Below, piece after piece: positions 42,939-51,874 of a DNA stretch of 64,000 bases. Both the position numbers and the translations under genes were made by a program. Below the pieces are notes generated by a model. It saw only the letters and a program-made list of their open reading frames with translations, had not been told where the DNA came from and ran no database searches. The DNA comes from Citreicella sp. C3M06 (GTDB taxonomy: Bacteria > Pseudomonadota > Alphaproteobacteria > Rhodobacterales > Rhodobacteraceae). The DNA lies in NCBI RefSeq assembly GCF_018860705.1, contig NZ_JAHKQA010000002.1, forward strand, positions 1 to 64,000, given 5' to 3'. Every line of letters starts with the position of its first letter. The stretch's first letter is position 1.

Positions 42939-43793
42939 TCAGGGGCGTGCCCGTTCAATTGGCAGTAGCACGGCCGCATTGTCGAGATCGCCTTCGCCCT
43001 GCGCCACTGCATCGCGCATCATCTCGAGATAGCGATTGGCAAAGGGCAGCCCCTGCCCCCGTGCAGCGCCCCGCTCGGCAATCAGGGTGAAATCCTTAAG
43101 CGATTGCGCGATGCGCCCTTGCGGCGTGAAATCGCGAGCGACCATCAGCGGGCCCTTGGCGTCCATCACATCAGAGCGCGCGGCCGAGACGCGGGCCATG
43201 TCGAGAAATTCCTGCGAGGACAGGCCAAGGGCATTGGCAAAGACCATACCCTCGGCCAGCGCCGCGCGATTGAGGCCCAGAACCAGATTGATCGCCAGCT
43301 TGGCACGGTTGCCATTGCCGATGCCGCCCACGTGCAGGCGGTTGGCGCAGATCGCGCTGAGGATCGGGTCGATCCGCGCGGCGGTGTCCTTGCATCCCGC
43401 GATCAGCAGCAGCGCGCTACCATTTGCCAGCGCGCGCGAGGTGCCGGAGACCGGCATTTCGATCAGGGTGATGCCCTTCTGTGCGGCCTTGTCCGCGAGG
43501 CCCTGCATCCGGTCCGGATCGCAAGTACTGAGCGACACGAGGGTGCAGCCTGCCTGTGGTGCGCCGTCGATCAGCCTTTCCAGCTGGTCGGTGTCGAAGA
43601 CGCAGGAAAACACCACATCTGCCTGCCAGACCTCGGGCGCGGTGCAGGCCGTGCCGCCCGCGCGCTCCAGATCCAAGCCGCGCGCCGCGTCCGGGTCGCA
43701 GCCGCGCAGCGCATAGCCCGCCGCCAGCAAGCGCGCCGCCACGGCAGAGCCGATCAGCCCAAGGCCAAAGAGTCCGATCTCCGGTTCAGCCAT
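42939..43793 (-). CDS. NAD(P)-dependent beta-hydroxyacid dehydrogenase (3-hydroxyisobutyrate/tartronate-semialdehyde type)
   Basis: A 284-residue enzyme with the dinucleotide loop LFGLGLIGSAVAARLLAAG, the substrate loop EMPVSGTSRALANGSA and catalytic Lys in GNGNRAKLAINLVLGLN. ATG 43793 overlaps the end of the upstream dehydrogenase gene by eight bases. Two paralogous beta-hydroxyacid dehydrogenases in tandem suggest successive or parallel oxidations of related acids. Substrate unknown. Confidence 0.9.
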   Translation of the reverse strand: MAEPEIGLFGLGLIGSAVAARLLAAGYALRGCDPDAARGLDLERAGGTACTAPEVWQADVVFSCVFDTDQLERLIDGAPQAGCTLVSLSTCDPDRMQGLADKAAQKGITLIEMPVSGTSRALANGSALLLIAGCKDTAARIDPILSAICANRLHVGGIGNGNRAKLAINLVLGLNRAALAEGMVFANALGLSSQEFLDMARVSAARSDVMDAKGPLMVARDFTPQGRIAQSLKDFTLIAERGAARGQGLPFANRYLEMMRDAVAQGEGDLDNAAVLLPIERARP

Positions 43794-44646
43794 TGGCGAT
43801 GTCCTTGTCGAGCGCATCGCTCATGGCGAACAGATGCGAGAAATCCGTCTCGCCATCACCGTTGGCCACCGCGCGGGCCAGCATGGCATGGGTCAGGTGC
43901 GTGTAGCTGGCCGGGCCGCCCAGCCCGTCGGCAAAATGGCTGGCCAGCCCCAGATCCTTTTCCAGATTGGCGATGCGCGAGCGCGCATTCATTGTCCCGC
44001 TGAGGATGTCGCGGGGAAAGCGCACCTCGGTGACAAAACTGCGGGCATTGCCAGCGTTGAGCACCTCGACCGCGCGATCCACATTCAGCCCGGCCTTTTG
44101 CGCCAGCGTCAGCCCTTCGCAGGTGGCCATGAAGGCGCTGTGCAGGATCAGGTTGTGCACCAGTTTCATGGCGTGCCCCGCCCCCACCGGCCCCATGTGG
44201 AAGCGCTGCGTGGAAATCTGCGCCAGCACCGGCGCGATGCGGGCGATGACCTCGGCCTCGCCGCCCAGCATCAGCGTCAGCGCGCCTGCATCGGCGCCCG
44301 CCGCGCCGCCGGTCATCGCCGCATCGACATAGGCACAGCCGCGCGCCGCCAGATCCTGTGCAAGCCGGGCGCTGGCCTCGGGGGCCGAGGTGGTCAGATC
44401 GACGATGACGGTCCCCTCGCGCAGCGGCATATCCGCCAGCGCCGCCACCACCTGCCCCGTGGAGGGCACCACGAACAGCAGCACATCCGCCGCGGCGCAA
44501 TCATCCTGCACGCCGCCCGACAGCTCGGCAGCAGCAACCGCGCCGGGCACCGCATCGTGTGCGGCGACAAGCATCCCGGCGGCATCGAGACGGCGCGCAA
44601 TGCCCCGCCCCATCTGCCCCAGCCCGATCACGCCGCAGGGGGTCAT
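43786..44646 (-). CDS. NAD(P)-dependent beta-hydroxyacid dehydrogenase (second copy)
   Basis: A 286-residue paralogue of the next gene. The nucleotide loop is IGLGQMGRGIARRLDAAG, the substrate loop DAAMTGGAAGADAGALTLMLGG (Met-Thr in place of Pro-Val-Ser), and the catalytic Lys is in GAGHAMKLVHNLI. The altered loop hints at a different substrate from the family type. It overlaps the Gfo/Idh gene upstream by ATGA. Confidence 0.9.
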   Translation of the reverse strand: MTPCGVIGLGQMGRGIARRLDAAGMLVAAHDAVPGAVAAAELSGGVQDDCAAADVLLFVVPSTGQVVAALADMPLREGTVIVDLTTSAPEASARLAQDLAARGCAYVDAAMTGGAAGADAGALTLMLGGEAEVIARIAPVLAQISTQRFHMGPVGAGHAMKLVHNLILHSAFMATCEGLTLAQKAGLNVDRAVEVLNAGNARSFVTEVRFPRDILSGTMNARSRIANLEKDLGLASHFADGLGGPASYTHLTHAMLARAVANGDGETDFSHLFAMSDALDKDIANG

Positions 44647-45716
44647 TGCGCCGCCTTCAGATCCGCCAGCGTTGCCATGGCGCTGTTGGACAGCGGCAGG
44701 CGGACGACCTCGCCGGTTGCCGCCGACACATCGGCGCCAAGATAGGTTTCCATCACCATGCGCGCATGTTCCGGCGCCACCAGCGGCGGGCGATCCAGCA
44801 GCACCGATTCAAGGAAATGCAGCGTTTCCGGCCCCATCTGCCCGGCATACATGTGATCGACATGTTCGCCCGGCATGGTGGACATGGGGAATTGCGTGCC
44901 GCCCTCGACCGTATTCAGCCAGTGATCGCGCGCCGTGTCATCCAGCACCAGCGAGCCTTCGGTGCCGGTGATCTCGATCCAGGTGGAGCAATAGTTGGGA
45001 TAGCTCGGGGGAAGGTTCCAGCCACCGCCAACGACCACGAGGCTGCCGTCGCTCATGTTGACGGTGTTCCACATGCAATCATACGAGCCGTTGAGCTCTT
45101 TCATGAAGCCATAAGCCCCCTGCGAATAGATTTTTTCGGGCTTTGCCGGGGCCAGCAGCCAGAACACGAAATCAAGGTCATGGGTGCTTTCCATCGCCGC
45201 CGGAGACAGCTTGACCCGGTTGGCGATGCGCGAGCCAAGGCTGCGCGACAAATGCCGCGAGACCATCACGTTGACGATCTTGCCCAGCTTGCCCTCGGCA
45301 ATCGCCTTGCGGGCATAGGCGATCTTGGGGTTGAAGCGCTGCGAATAGCCGATGGTGAACTTGACCCCCTTGCTGCGCGCGATGTTGATCAGGTCGTCGG
45401 CTTCGGACAGGTCCATCGCGATGGGCTTTTCCAGCAGCACATGCTTGCCCGCCTTCAGGCAATCGCGCGCGATGGGGTAGTGGGTCGGCTCTGGCGTGGT
45501 CGAGATATAGACCACTTCGATGGCGTCATTGGCGACGATCTCGTGATAATTGTCGGTGGCAGAGGCCGGGTTGGTCAGCGCTTTGACCTCGGCCAGCCGC
45601 TCGGGCTTGATCTCGCAAATGTGCAGCTTGTCGACCAACGCCGATTTTGCCAGAGATTCCGCGCGCATGCCGCCGCACCACCCGGTCCCGATGACCGCTA
45701 CTTCGACCTGTCGCAT
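44643..45716 (-). CDS. Gfo/Idh/MocA family oxidoreductase
   Basis: A 357-residue NAD(P) sugar-type oxidoreductase. The N-terminal loop is VIGTGWCGGMRAESL, LEKPIAMD follows at about residue 95, and the catalytic-type AMESTHDLDFVFWLL is at the usual distance. The start is ATG 45716 with GGAGG nine bases upstream; the 12-residue extension lacks a site. First gene of a four-gene unit with two beta-hydroxyacid dehydrogenases and a GST, and 65 bases after the GntR regulator. Confidence 0.92.
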   Translation of the reverse strand: MRQVEVAVIGTGWCGGMRAESLAKSALVDKLHICEIKPERLAEVKALTNPASATDNYHEIVANDAIEVVYISTTPEPTHYPIARDCLKAGKHVLLEKPIAMDLSEADDLINIARSKGVKFTIGYSQRFNPKIAYARKAIAEGKLGKIVNVMVSRHLSRSLGSRIANRVKLSPAAMESTHDLDFVFWLLAPAKPEKIYSQGAYGFMKELNGSYDCMWNTVNMSDGSLVVVGGGWNLPPSYPNYCSTWIEITGTEGSLVLDDTARDHWLNTVEGGTQFPMSTMPGEHVDHMYAGQMGPETLHFLESVLLDRPPLVAPEHARMVMETYLGADVSAATGEVVRLPLSNSAMATLADLKAAQ

Positions 45717-45781
45717 CCTGTTTTCCTCCCATGGATAGGTTGCGGAAAACATAGGCAGTTCAGAGCTTTGCCGAAAGAAAG

Positions 45782-46489
45782 TTAATCTGATGGCCGGTAT
45801 GAGAAATCACGATCACGCCGCGCCATCATGGTGTTCAGCGTCGAATTGATATGGCGCAGCATGGCAGAGCGCGCCTCGTCAGGCTTGCGCCGTTCGATCG
45901 CGGCAAGGATCGCATCGTGTTCGGCAAAGGAATGATAATCGCTCTCGGGCCCCCGGTCGGGGGTTTCGAGCCGGCGCCAGACCACCACCAGCCGCACGCC
46001 GTTCAGGATGCGGTGCATCGCCTGCAACAGCGCGTTGCCGGACGCCTCGGCGATGGTTTCATGGAAGCGGCTGTCAAGATTTTCGTAACTGGCCCAGCTG
46101 CTGGCCACCGGCATCGCCTGACACAGGCGCCGCAGCTCGCGCATCTGCGCCGGGGTTGCGTGCAGGGCGGCCAGCGCCGCTGTTTCGGGCTCCAGCGCAA
46201 GGCGGGCGGCCATCGCTTCGATCGGGCCGGTGGATTCCGAGAGCGCGGCAATCGCCGCTTCGATGCCCGCGCTTCCGGCGCCCTTTGGCAGCCGCGCAAG
46301 ATAGGTGCCGCGCCCGACATGGCGGGTCAGAAGCCCTTCGGACTCAAGCAGCAGCAGGGACTTGCGCAGCTCGGAGCGGGTGACGCCCAGCTCGGTGCAC
46401 AGGCTGCGTTCGGGCGGCAGGCGGTCGCCCTCGGACAAGCCCGAGTTCACGATCCAGCTGCGCGTTCGCGTCACAATCTTGTCGCTCAT
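45782..46489 (-). CDS. GntR-family regulator, FCD subfamily
   Basis: A 235-residue regulator. The N-terminal winged helix is GDRLPPERSLCTELGVTRSELRKSLLLLESEGLL, and the C-terminal all-helical FCD domain has the metal/acid-binding pattern around YENLDSRFHETIAEAS and HDAILAAI. FCD members bind organic acids such as lactate, gluconate or vanillate. It sits between the double-TTT operon (terminated upstream) and the dehydrogenase unit, so it is the likely controller of one or both. TTGGT-type operators at 36979 and 55362 suit such a protein. Confidence 0.9.
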   Translation of the reverse strand: MSDKIVTRTRSWIVNSGLSEGDRLPPERSLCTELGVTRSELRKSLLLLESEGLLTRHVGRGTYLARLPKGAGSAGIEAAIAALSESTGPIEAMAARLALEPETAALAALHATPAQMRELRRLCQAMPVASSWASYENLDSRFHETIAEASGNALLQAMHRILNGVRLVVVWRRLETPDRGPESDYHSFAEHDAILAAIERRKPDEARSAMLRHINSTLNTMMARRDRDFSYRPSD

Positions 46490-46593
46490 CCCGCCCCGCC
46501 GTTTCGCCTGTGTATTCCCTGATGTGCCATGCCGGCCCCGATGTGATCAACCGTTGCCCCGGATGTTTCGCGCCATCGGGCAGGCAGAGCACA

Positions 46594-46626
46594 AAAAAGA
46601 CAATGCGCCCCGGACGAGGCGCATTG
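46594..46626 (-). terminator. Rho-independent terminator of the double-TTT operon
   Basis: Read on the minus strand, CAATGCGCC pairs with GGCGCATTG (46618-46626 with 46601-46609; 9-bp perfect stem, 8-base loop), followed by TCTTTTTTGT. It lies 38 bases after the tctC stop and ends the long operon before the GntR gene. Confidence 0.88.
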
Positions 46627-46664
46627 CCGGGTTCCAGATCGTGGCGCAAGCGCCAGACCCGGAT

Positions 46665-47639
46665 TTATTGCGAGGCGGTCAGATCGGACACCAGCTCCTG
46701 ATAGGCCGTGGCCTGACCTTCGCGCAGCGCCTGATAGTCAGGGCCGGACATCGGATCGACGCTTTCCCCCAGCCGCGCCATCAGCTTGGCAAAGGTCGGG
46801 TCTTCGAACATCTTGCTGAACGCCTCGGACAGCCTGTCGATCGCCTCTTGCGGGGTGCCCGCAGGCGCCAGCACAAAGCGGTGCATGAAGCCGATATCGC
46901 CATCGACGCCCACCTCGGAAAAGGTCGGCACGTCGTCATAGATCCGCTCTTCGCCAGCGGTCGCCAACACGCGGATCTCGCCCGCGCGCAGCATTTCGCC
47001 CAAGGCGGACGGGAAGGCCATGGTCACATCCGCATCCCCCGAAAGAAGCGCCTGCAGGGCGGGGCCACCACCCTGATAGGGCACGAGGTTCAGCGAGATA
47101 TCCAGCTTCTGCATCATCTGCGCCGCCGGCACGAAGAAGGCGCCCCAGTTGCCGGAATGCGCCATCTGCACGTCGCCCGGGTGGGCCTTGGCGTCGGCGA
47201 CCAGATCATCGAAGGTCTCATAGGGGCTGTCGGCGCGCACGATCACCGAGGTCGGCGCAAAGTTGACCCGCGCGATGGGCACGAAATCGGCCATCGGATC
47301 ATAGGGCAGGTTTTCGACATATTGCTGCAGCATGTCGATGTAGTTGTGCGTGAACAGCAGCTTGTAGCCGTCGGCCTTGGCGCGTGCCACCTCTTGCGTG
47401 CCCTTCTGACCGCCGGCGCCCGGGGTCAGCTGCACGATCACCGGCTGGTTGAGGTAGGTCGGCAGGATCGAGGTGATCACCCGCGCGTTCAGATCGTGCG
47501 AGCCGCCCGCCCCCAGCGGGATCACCATCGTCACCGGCTTTTCCGGGTATTCCGCCACGGCGCTGCCGGTGGCTGCGGCAAGCGCCGTTGCCGCCAGCGC
47601 AAAGGCCGTCAGCGTCGCCTTGAAAGCTGTCTTCATCAT
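46665..47639 (-). CDS. tctC: TTT family periplasmic binding protein TctC (system 1)
   Basis: A 324-residue BUG/TctC-type binding protein with a Sec signal peptide (about residues 1-30, cut near GSAVA). The mature start EYPEKPVTMVIPLGAGGSHD and the pair of binding loops (PGAGGQKGTQEVARAKADGY; AHSGNWGAFF) are typical. It would bind a small carboxylate in the periplasm for TctA1/TctB1. GGAGGAA lies before ATG 47639. Last gene of the operon, directly before the terminator. Confidence 0.93.
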   Translation of the reverse strand: MMKTAFKATLTAFALAATALAAATGSAVAEYPEKPVTMVIPLGAGGSHDLNARVITSILPTYLNQPVIVQLTPGAGGQKGTQEVARAKADGYKLLFTHNYIDMLQQYVENLPYDPMADFVPIARVNFAPTSVIVRADSPYETFDDLVADAKAHPGDVQMAHSGNWGAFFVPAAQMMQKLDISLNLVPYQGGGPALQALLSGDADVTMAFPSALGEMLRAGEIRVLATAGEERIYDDVPTFSEVGVDGDIGFMHRFVLAPAGTPQEAIDRLSEAFSKMFEDPTFAKLMARLGESVDPMSGPDYQALREGQATAYQELVSDLTASQ

Positions 47640-47683
47640 CGTAAGGTTCCTCCCTTGTGTGATTGATGTCTGCGCCGGCCCGA

Positions 47684-49168
47684 TCAGGCCGGCACGGTGC
47701 GCGCGTTGAGCCGCTTCCAGAGCAGGAAGCCGATCACCGGTGTCACGACCAGCACGCAGAGCGCGCCGATGCGTTCGGTCATGAAAAAGCCAACCGTGTC
47801 GCCGCCCGACATGGCCATGGTCTGGCCAAAGGCGTATTCCATCGACGGCCCGAGGATGAATCCCATCACCATCGGCATCACATCGAATTTCGCCGAGCGG
47901 GCGATGATGCCGAAGATGCCGAAACCCACCAGCATCAGCAGATCGACAGGGTCCGAGCGGTACACATAGGTGCCGGCAAAGGCGAACATGATCACCAGCG
48001 GAATAAGCACCGATGTCCGGATCGTCACCAGCCGCGAAAAGAACGGGATCGACAGGTAGCCGATGACCAGAAACAGCAGGTTGGCGATCACCATCGCCAC
48101 GAGAATGGCGAAGACCGTGGCGCCCTGTTCCTCGAACAGCTGCGGGCCGGGGCGCAGACCCTGCGCCACGAAGGCGCCCAGCAGGATCGCGGTGACGTTG
48201 TCGCCCGGAATGCCCAGCGTCAGCAGCGGCACCATGGTCGGCCCGTTCACCGCGTTGTTGGCGGCTTCGGCGGCGGCGACGCCTTCCAGTTCGCCCTCGC
48301 CAAAGGTTTCGGGGTGCTTGGAGGCGTTCTTGGCCGCAGAATAGCCCATCATCGCCGCGACGATCTGACCAAGGCCCGGCACGATGCCAATCATGGTGCC
48401 GATCACCGTCGAGCGGCCGATGGTCGGGATGCAGCGGCGCAGTTCGGGCCATTTCAGCCGCTCGCCGACCAGCGAGGACAGCTTGCGGGCCTTTTCGTTG
48501 CGGATCACCACCGAGGCCACTTCGGGCAGGGCAAACACGCCGATCAGCATCGGCAGCAGCGGTATTCCGGATTTCAGGTCGAACAGGCCGAAGGTAAAGC
48601 GTTCGACCCCGCCCAGCGGGTCGGTGCCGATGAACGACAGCCACAGCCCCAGCATGATCATCATCAGGCTCTTGACCGGGTTGGATCCGGAGGTTGCGGC
48701 GATGACGACAAGGCTCATGAGCAGCACGGCGAACAGCTCTGGCGGGCCGAATTGCATGACCAGAAAGGCGATGGGAAAGATCATCGCGATGGTGAAGATG
48801 TCGCTGGCGGTGTCGCCGAACACCGAGGACACCAGCGCCATGTCCAGCGCCTTGCGGGACTGGCCCTTCTGCGTCAGCTTGTAGCCGTCTCGGGATGTGG
48901 CCACCGAGGCGCCAGTGCCCGGCATCGAAATCAGGATGGCCGGAACGCTGCCGCCAAAGATGCCGCCCTTGTAGATGCCCAGCAGGAACGGGATGCCGAC
49001 GACCGGTTCAAGGAAGAAGGAAATCGGCAGCAGGATGGCCATCGCCATCAGCGTGGTAAAACCTGGCAGCGCGCCGACCAGCATGCCAGCAAACAGGCCG
49101 AAACTCATGAGCGCGACGGTGTCGAGGCGCATGGCCATCGCGAAACCTTCGGTGAATTGATCTAGCAT
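47684..49168 (-). CDS. tctA: TTT family large permease TctA (system 1)
   Basis: A 494-residue integral membrane protein with about 10-12 hydrophobic helices. Family signatures are GALPGFTTLMAMAILLP near residue 33, GIYKGGIFGGSVPAILISMPGTGASVAT near 65, and the second-half repeat GIVPGLGQIVAAMMGYSAAKNASK with TLGIPGDNVTAILLGAF. It drives secondary carboxylate uptake. Follows tctB by 51 bases. Confidence 0.95.
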   Translation of the reverse strand: MLDQFTEGFAMAMRLDTVALMSFGLFAGMLVGALPGFTTLMAMAILLPISFFLEPVVGIPFLLGIYKGGIFGGSVPAILISMPGTGASVATSRDGYKLTQKGQSRKALDMALVSSVFGDTASDIFTIAMIFPIAFLVMQFGPPELFAVLLMSLVVIAATSGSNPVKSLMMIMLGLWLSFIGTDPLGGVERFTFGLFDLKSGIPLLPMLIGVFALPEVASVVIRNEKARKLSSLVGERLKWPELRRCIPTIGRSTVIGTMIGIVPGLGQIVAAMMGYSAAKNASKHPETFGEGELEGVAAAEAANNAVNGPTMVPLLTLGIPGDNVTAILLGAFVAQGLRPGPQLFEEQGATVFAILVAMVIANLLFLVIGYLSIPFFSRLVTIRTSVLIPLVIMFAFAGTYVYRSDPVDLLMLVGFGIFGIIARSAKFDVMPMVMGFILGPSMEYAFGQTMAMSGGDTVGFFMTERIGALCVLVVTPVIGFLLWKRLNARTVPA

Positions 49169-49219
49169 GCGAGCCTCTTGGCGGTGTTATCGGTCAGGGA
49201 AATCAGGGTCATGCGCGTG

Positions 49220-49792
49220 TCACAGCCCCGGAATGGCGGCGTAGATCGATTCGATCACGTCAAGTTCGGGCAGCGACACCGCCAGCAGGCGGGTCGATGC
49301 AAGGTACAGCAGAACCGGGCCGGTGATCGCCACTGCCGCGATCTGCAGGACCGATCTTGCGCCCATCAGAAGCGAGATCAGCGAGACCGCGATGATGGTC
49401 GAGATCAGGAACCCGACCGAGGTCATGATCAGCGCGTACAGCAGCATGATGCCGAACAGCGCCGCGGCGCGGGCCCATTGCTGCGCGCTCATCGGGATGC
49501 CTTCGTCCGGGACCATGCCGCGCAGTTGCAGGATCAGCGCAATCGCGCTCAGCACCACCAGTGCGCTCAGCACCAGCATCGGAAACAGACTTGGCGGGAT
49601 CGCCGACAGCGATCGACCGAACAGCGCCTTGGGCTCTGCCACCAGCGCGCCAAGAAACAGCAGCGACAGGGCGGAAGCGATCAGCAGGGCGGCGAGGGTC
49701 AGCGTCTCGGGGCTGCGCAGGCGGTCACGATGCGTCAGCGGCGCGCCGTGCACCGAGGACTGCTCGTTGGAAACAGGACTGTCGTGCATCAT
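49220..49792 (-). CDS. tctB: TTT family small permease TctB (system 1)
   Basis: A 190-residue membrane protein with four predicted helices, the small subunit of the TTT system. Typical features are the N-terminal cytosolic stretch, the first helix (LTLAALLIASALSLLFLGALVA), and the pre-third-helix ARAAALFGIMLLYALIM segment. Its ATG overlaps the stop of the DctP-like gene (ATGA), so the two are coupled in translation. Confidence 0.9.
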   Translation of the reverse strand: MMHDSPVSNEQSSVHGAPLTHRDRLRSPETLTLAALLIASALSLLFLGALVAEPKALFGRSLSAIPPSLFPMLVLSALVVLSAIALILQLRGMVPDEGIPMSAQQWARAAALFGIMLLYALIMTSVGFLISTIIAVSLISLLMGARSVLQIAAVAITGPVLLYLASTRLLAVSLPELDVIESIYAAIPGL

Positions 49793-50727
49793 GCCGTGAT
49801 CTCCTGAGGCTGCTCGAAAAGTTGAAGGGCGCCGGGGTCGATCCGGGCCCGGGTTTGCGCGTTCTGTGCCGAAACCGCATCGCGGAACGCAGAGGACTGT
49901 CTGTCGGTCAGGCTGTGCAGATGTGCGCCCGCCGCCCGCAGGCTTTCGGCGCAGGCGGTGTCGTCGGAAAGCGCGTAACCGCGCTGTGCGTCGCTGGCCT
50001 CGCGCAGCGCGGCGCGCACGGCGCGGCGCAGATCGTCCGGCCAGCCCGCCACGGTGTCGCGATGGAACCAGACCGGCGCCACCCCTTGCAGGTGGCCGGT
50101 CAGGGTGATCTCGGGCTGGGCGTCATGCAGCCCGAAATTGTAAATGTTGGTCAGCGGGTTTTCCTGCGCATCGACCTCGCCCGAGGCAACCGCCGCGACC
50201 AGATCCTTGACGTCGATCACCCGTGGATCGAAGCCAAGCGCGCGGAACACCCGCTGGTGATCGTCGCTGGCAAGGGTGCGCAGGCTAAGCCCGGCGCAAT
50301 CGTCCGGTGTCGCCAGCTTGCGCTTGGCCGAGATATGGCGCAGCCCGTTGTCCCAGTAGCCCATCACCTCGAAGCCGGTCCTTGCGGCGACATCGGCGGC
50401 GATCCAATCGCCAAGCGCGCCGTCGAGCCGGGCAAACAGATCGTCCCGGGCCGGGGCGGCAAAGGGCATGTCGAACAGCGTCAGCGACGGCACCCGCCCG
50501 GACATGTAGCTCGACGAGAAATAGCAGCCGTGGATCTCGCCAGCTTCGACCATGGGCAGCAGGTCGGCAGCCTTGTGCCCATCGCGAGTGATATCGGGGC
50601 GCAGCAGGATCTCGGCCGCGCCGTCGGTCAGGCGGTGCAGCGCCGCTGCGAAATACCCCGCGCCGCGGGTATGAACCGAATTGGGCCCCTGATAGCCGCC
50701 AAAGATGATGCGATGCGGTTTGCTCAT
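49789..50727 (-). CDS. TRAP-type DctP-family solute-binding protein lacking a signal peptide
   Basis: A 312-residue protein of the TRAP transporter DctP fold. Binding-site marks are intact: GYWDNGLRHISAKR, the carboxylate-binding Arg in CAGLSLRTL, and GEVDAQENPLTNIYNF. But it begins MSKPHRIIFGGYQGPNS, going straight into the first beta strand with no export signal. The upstream in-frame codons overlap the Gfo/Idh gene and are not hydrophobic. No TRAP membrane subunits (DctQ/DctM) are nearby. It should therefore be a cytosolic carboxylate-binding protein. It is overlapped by four bases at both ends (Gfo/Idh and tctB), so it is firmly part of the TTT operon. The true role is unknown. Confidence 0.88.
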   Translation of the reverse strand: MSKPHRIIFGGYQGPNSVHTRGAGYFAAALHRLTDGAAEILLRPDITRDGHKAADLLPMVEAGEIHGCYFSSSYMSGRVPSLTLFDMPFAAPARDDLFARLDGALGDWIAADVAARTGFEVMGYWDNGLRHISAKRKLATPDDCAGLSLRTLASDDHQRVFRALGFDPRVIDVKDLVAAVASGEVDAQENPLTNIYNFGLHDAQPEITLTGHLQGVAPVWFHRDTVAGWPDDLRRAVRAALREASDAQRGYALSDDTACAESLRAAGAHLHSLTDRQSSAFRDAVSAQNAQTRARIDPGALQLFEQPQEITA

Positions 50728-51854
50728 CCGACCAGCTCCTGCATCAGCTCGGCGGGATCGACCGGCAGCGCAACAGGCACGCCGCGCTTGGCCGACAGAT
50801 CCATCGCCATGGTCATCATCAGGTTGCGATGGCCATCGGCGGCGGTGGCATGGGGCGTGCGGGCCCCGGCATAGACCCGCTGGAACCAGCTGTTGGTTTC
50901 CTCGCGCATCGGCCCCCAAAGCTGGCCGTCATGCAGATCGCCCGGCGGGTAGGAGGTCAGGAAATCGACATGCCGCGCCGGGGCGACATAGCCGTCGGGC
51001 ACATAGCCACCGCCCTGCGCCACGTTGGTCGCCATGACCAGATCGCGGTGGGTGTCTTCGATGTCGATGACGCCCTCGGTGCCGACGATGCCGATCTCGA
51101 TGCCGTAGACCGCGCCGGGCCAGACCTCGGGCAGCGCCCAGCTGATGTTCATCGACCAGATGGTACCATCGTCCATGGTGAACACGCCGAAGGTGCTGTC
51201 CTTGGTGCCATGGGCGCTCAGCACCTTGTCGCAGGATTGCGCAAAAACCGAGACGGGTTTCTTGCCCTCCATCAGCCACATCGACATATCAAGGCTGTGG
51301 GTGCCCGACACCACCATCGGCGTCAGCGTCGCGCGATCCTGCGTGCGCCGGGTGGTGGCGATAGGCACCATGCGGTTCATGAAGGCGCGGGTGACGACGG
51401 AATGCACCTCGCCAATCTGGCCGGTGATCAGCCGTTCCTTGATCGCAAGGAAGCGGCGGCGAAAGCGCTGGGTGTAGCCGACCACCGCGTCGATGCCGTT
51501 CGCCTCGATCGCGGCAAGGATCTGGGCGGACTGGCGCGCATCGGTGGCCAGCGGCTTTTCGATGAACAGCGCGTGGCCGTTTTCGATGGCCAGCATGGTG
51601 GGATCGAAGTGAAAGTTCTCATCCGTGGCGATGATCGTCGCGGTGACCTCGGGGCGGTTCAGCAATTCGCGGTAATCGTCGGTGTAGAAATCCGCGTCCA
51701 CGTCGTCGGCCAGCTTGCGGCCAATGTCGGATTTGATGTCACACAGCCCGATCCAGCCGATGCCGGGAAAGTCACGCGCCAGCTCTGCCCGGATACGCCC
51801 GATGGTGCCGCATCCCACGATCGCAAGGCCAACCTGTTTTTTCTCAGTCTTCAT
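50724..51854 (-). CDS. Gfo/Idh/MocA family oxidoreductase
   Basis: A 376-residue NAD(P) oxidoreductase. The Rossmann loop is IVGCGTIGRIRAELA, IEKPLATD follows at about residue 98, and VVSGTHSLDMSMWLM carries the catalytic His. It probably oxidises the compound imported by the TTT systems on either side. The real start is ATG 51854; the longer frame upstream lies inside tctA2. It ends in an ATGA overlap with the DctP-like gene. Confidence 0.92.
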   Translation of the reverse strand: MKTEKKQVGLAIVGCGTIGRIRAELARDFPGIGWIGLCDIKSDIGRKLADDVDADFYTDDYRELLNRPEVTATIIATDENFHFDPTMLAIENGHALFIEKPLATDARQSAQILAAIEANGIDAVVGYTQRFRRRFLAIKERLITGQIGEVHSVVTRAFMNRMVPIATTRRTQDRATLTPMVVSGTHSLDMSMWLMEGKKPVSVFAQSCDKVLSAHGTKDSTFGVFTMDDGTIWSMNISWALPEVWPGAVYGIEIGIVGTEGVIDIEDTHRDLVMATNVAQGGGYVPDGYVAPARHVDFLTSYPPGDLHDGQLWGPMREETNSWFQRVYAGARTPHATAADGHRNLMMTMAMDLSAKRGVPVALPVDPAELMQELVG

Positions 51855-51874
51855 CTTTGACCAATCCTTCTTGT

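Noticed and set aside
47663-49165. 500-codon plus-strand frame opposite tctA1
   Set aside because: Extremely His/Gln/Arg/Asp-rich, the mirror of a membrane protein; not coding.
50728-50919. N-terminal extension that might give the DctP-like protein a signal peptide
   Set aside because: The 64 extra residues overlap the Gfo/Idh gene, are charged, and contain no hydrophobic segment. They are not an export signal.
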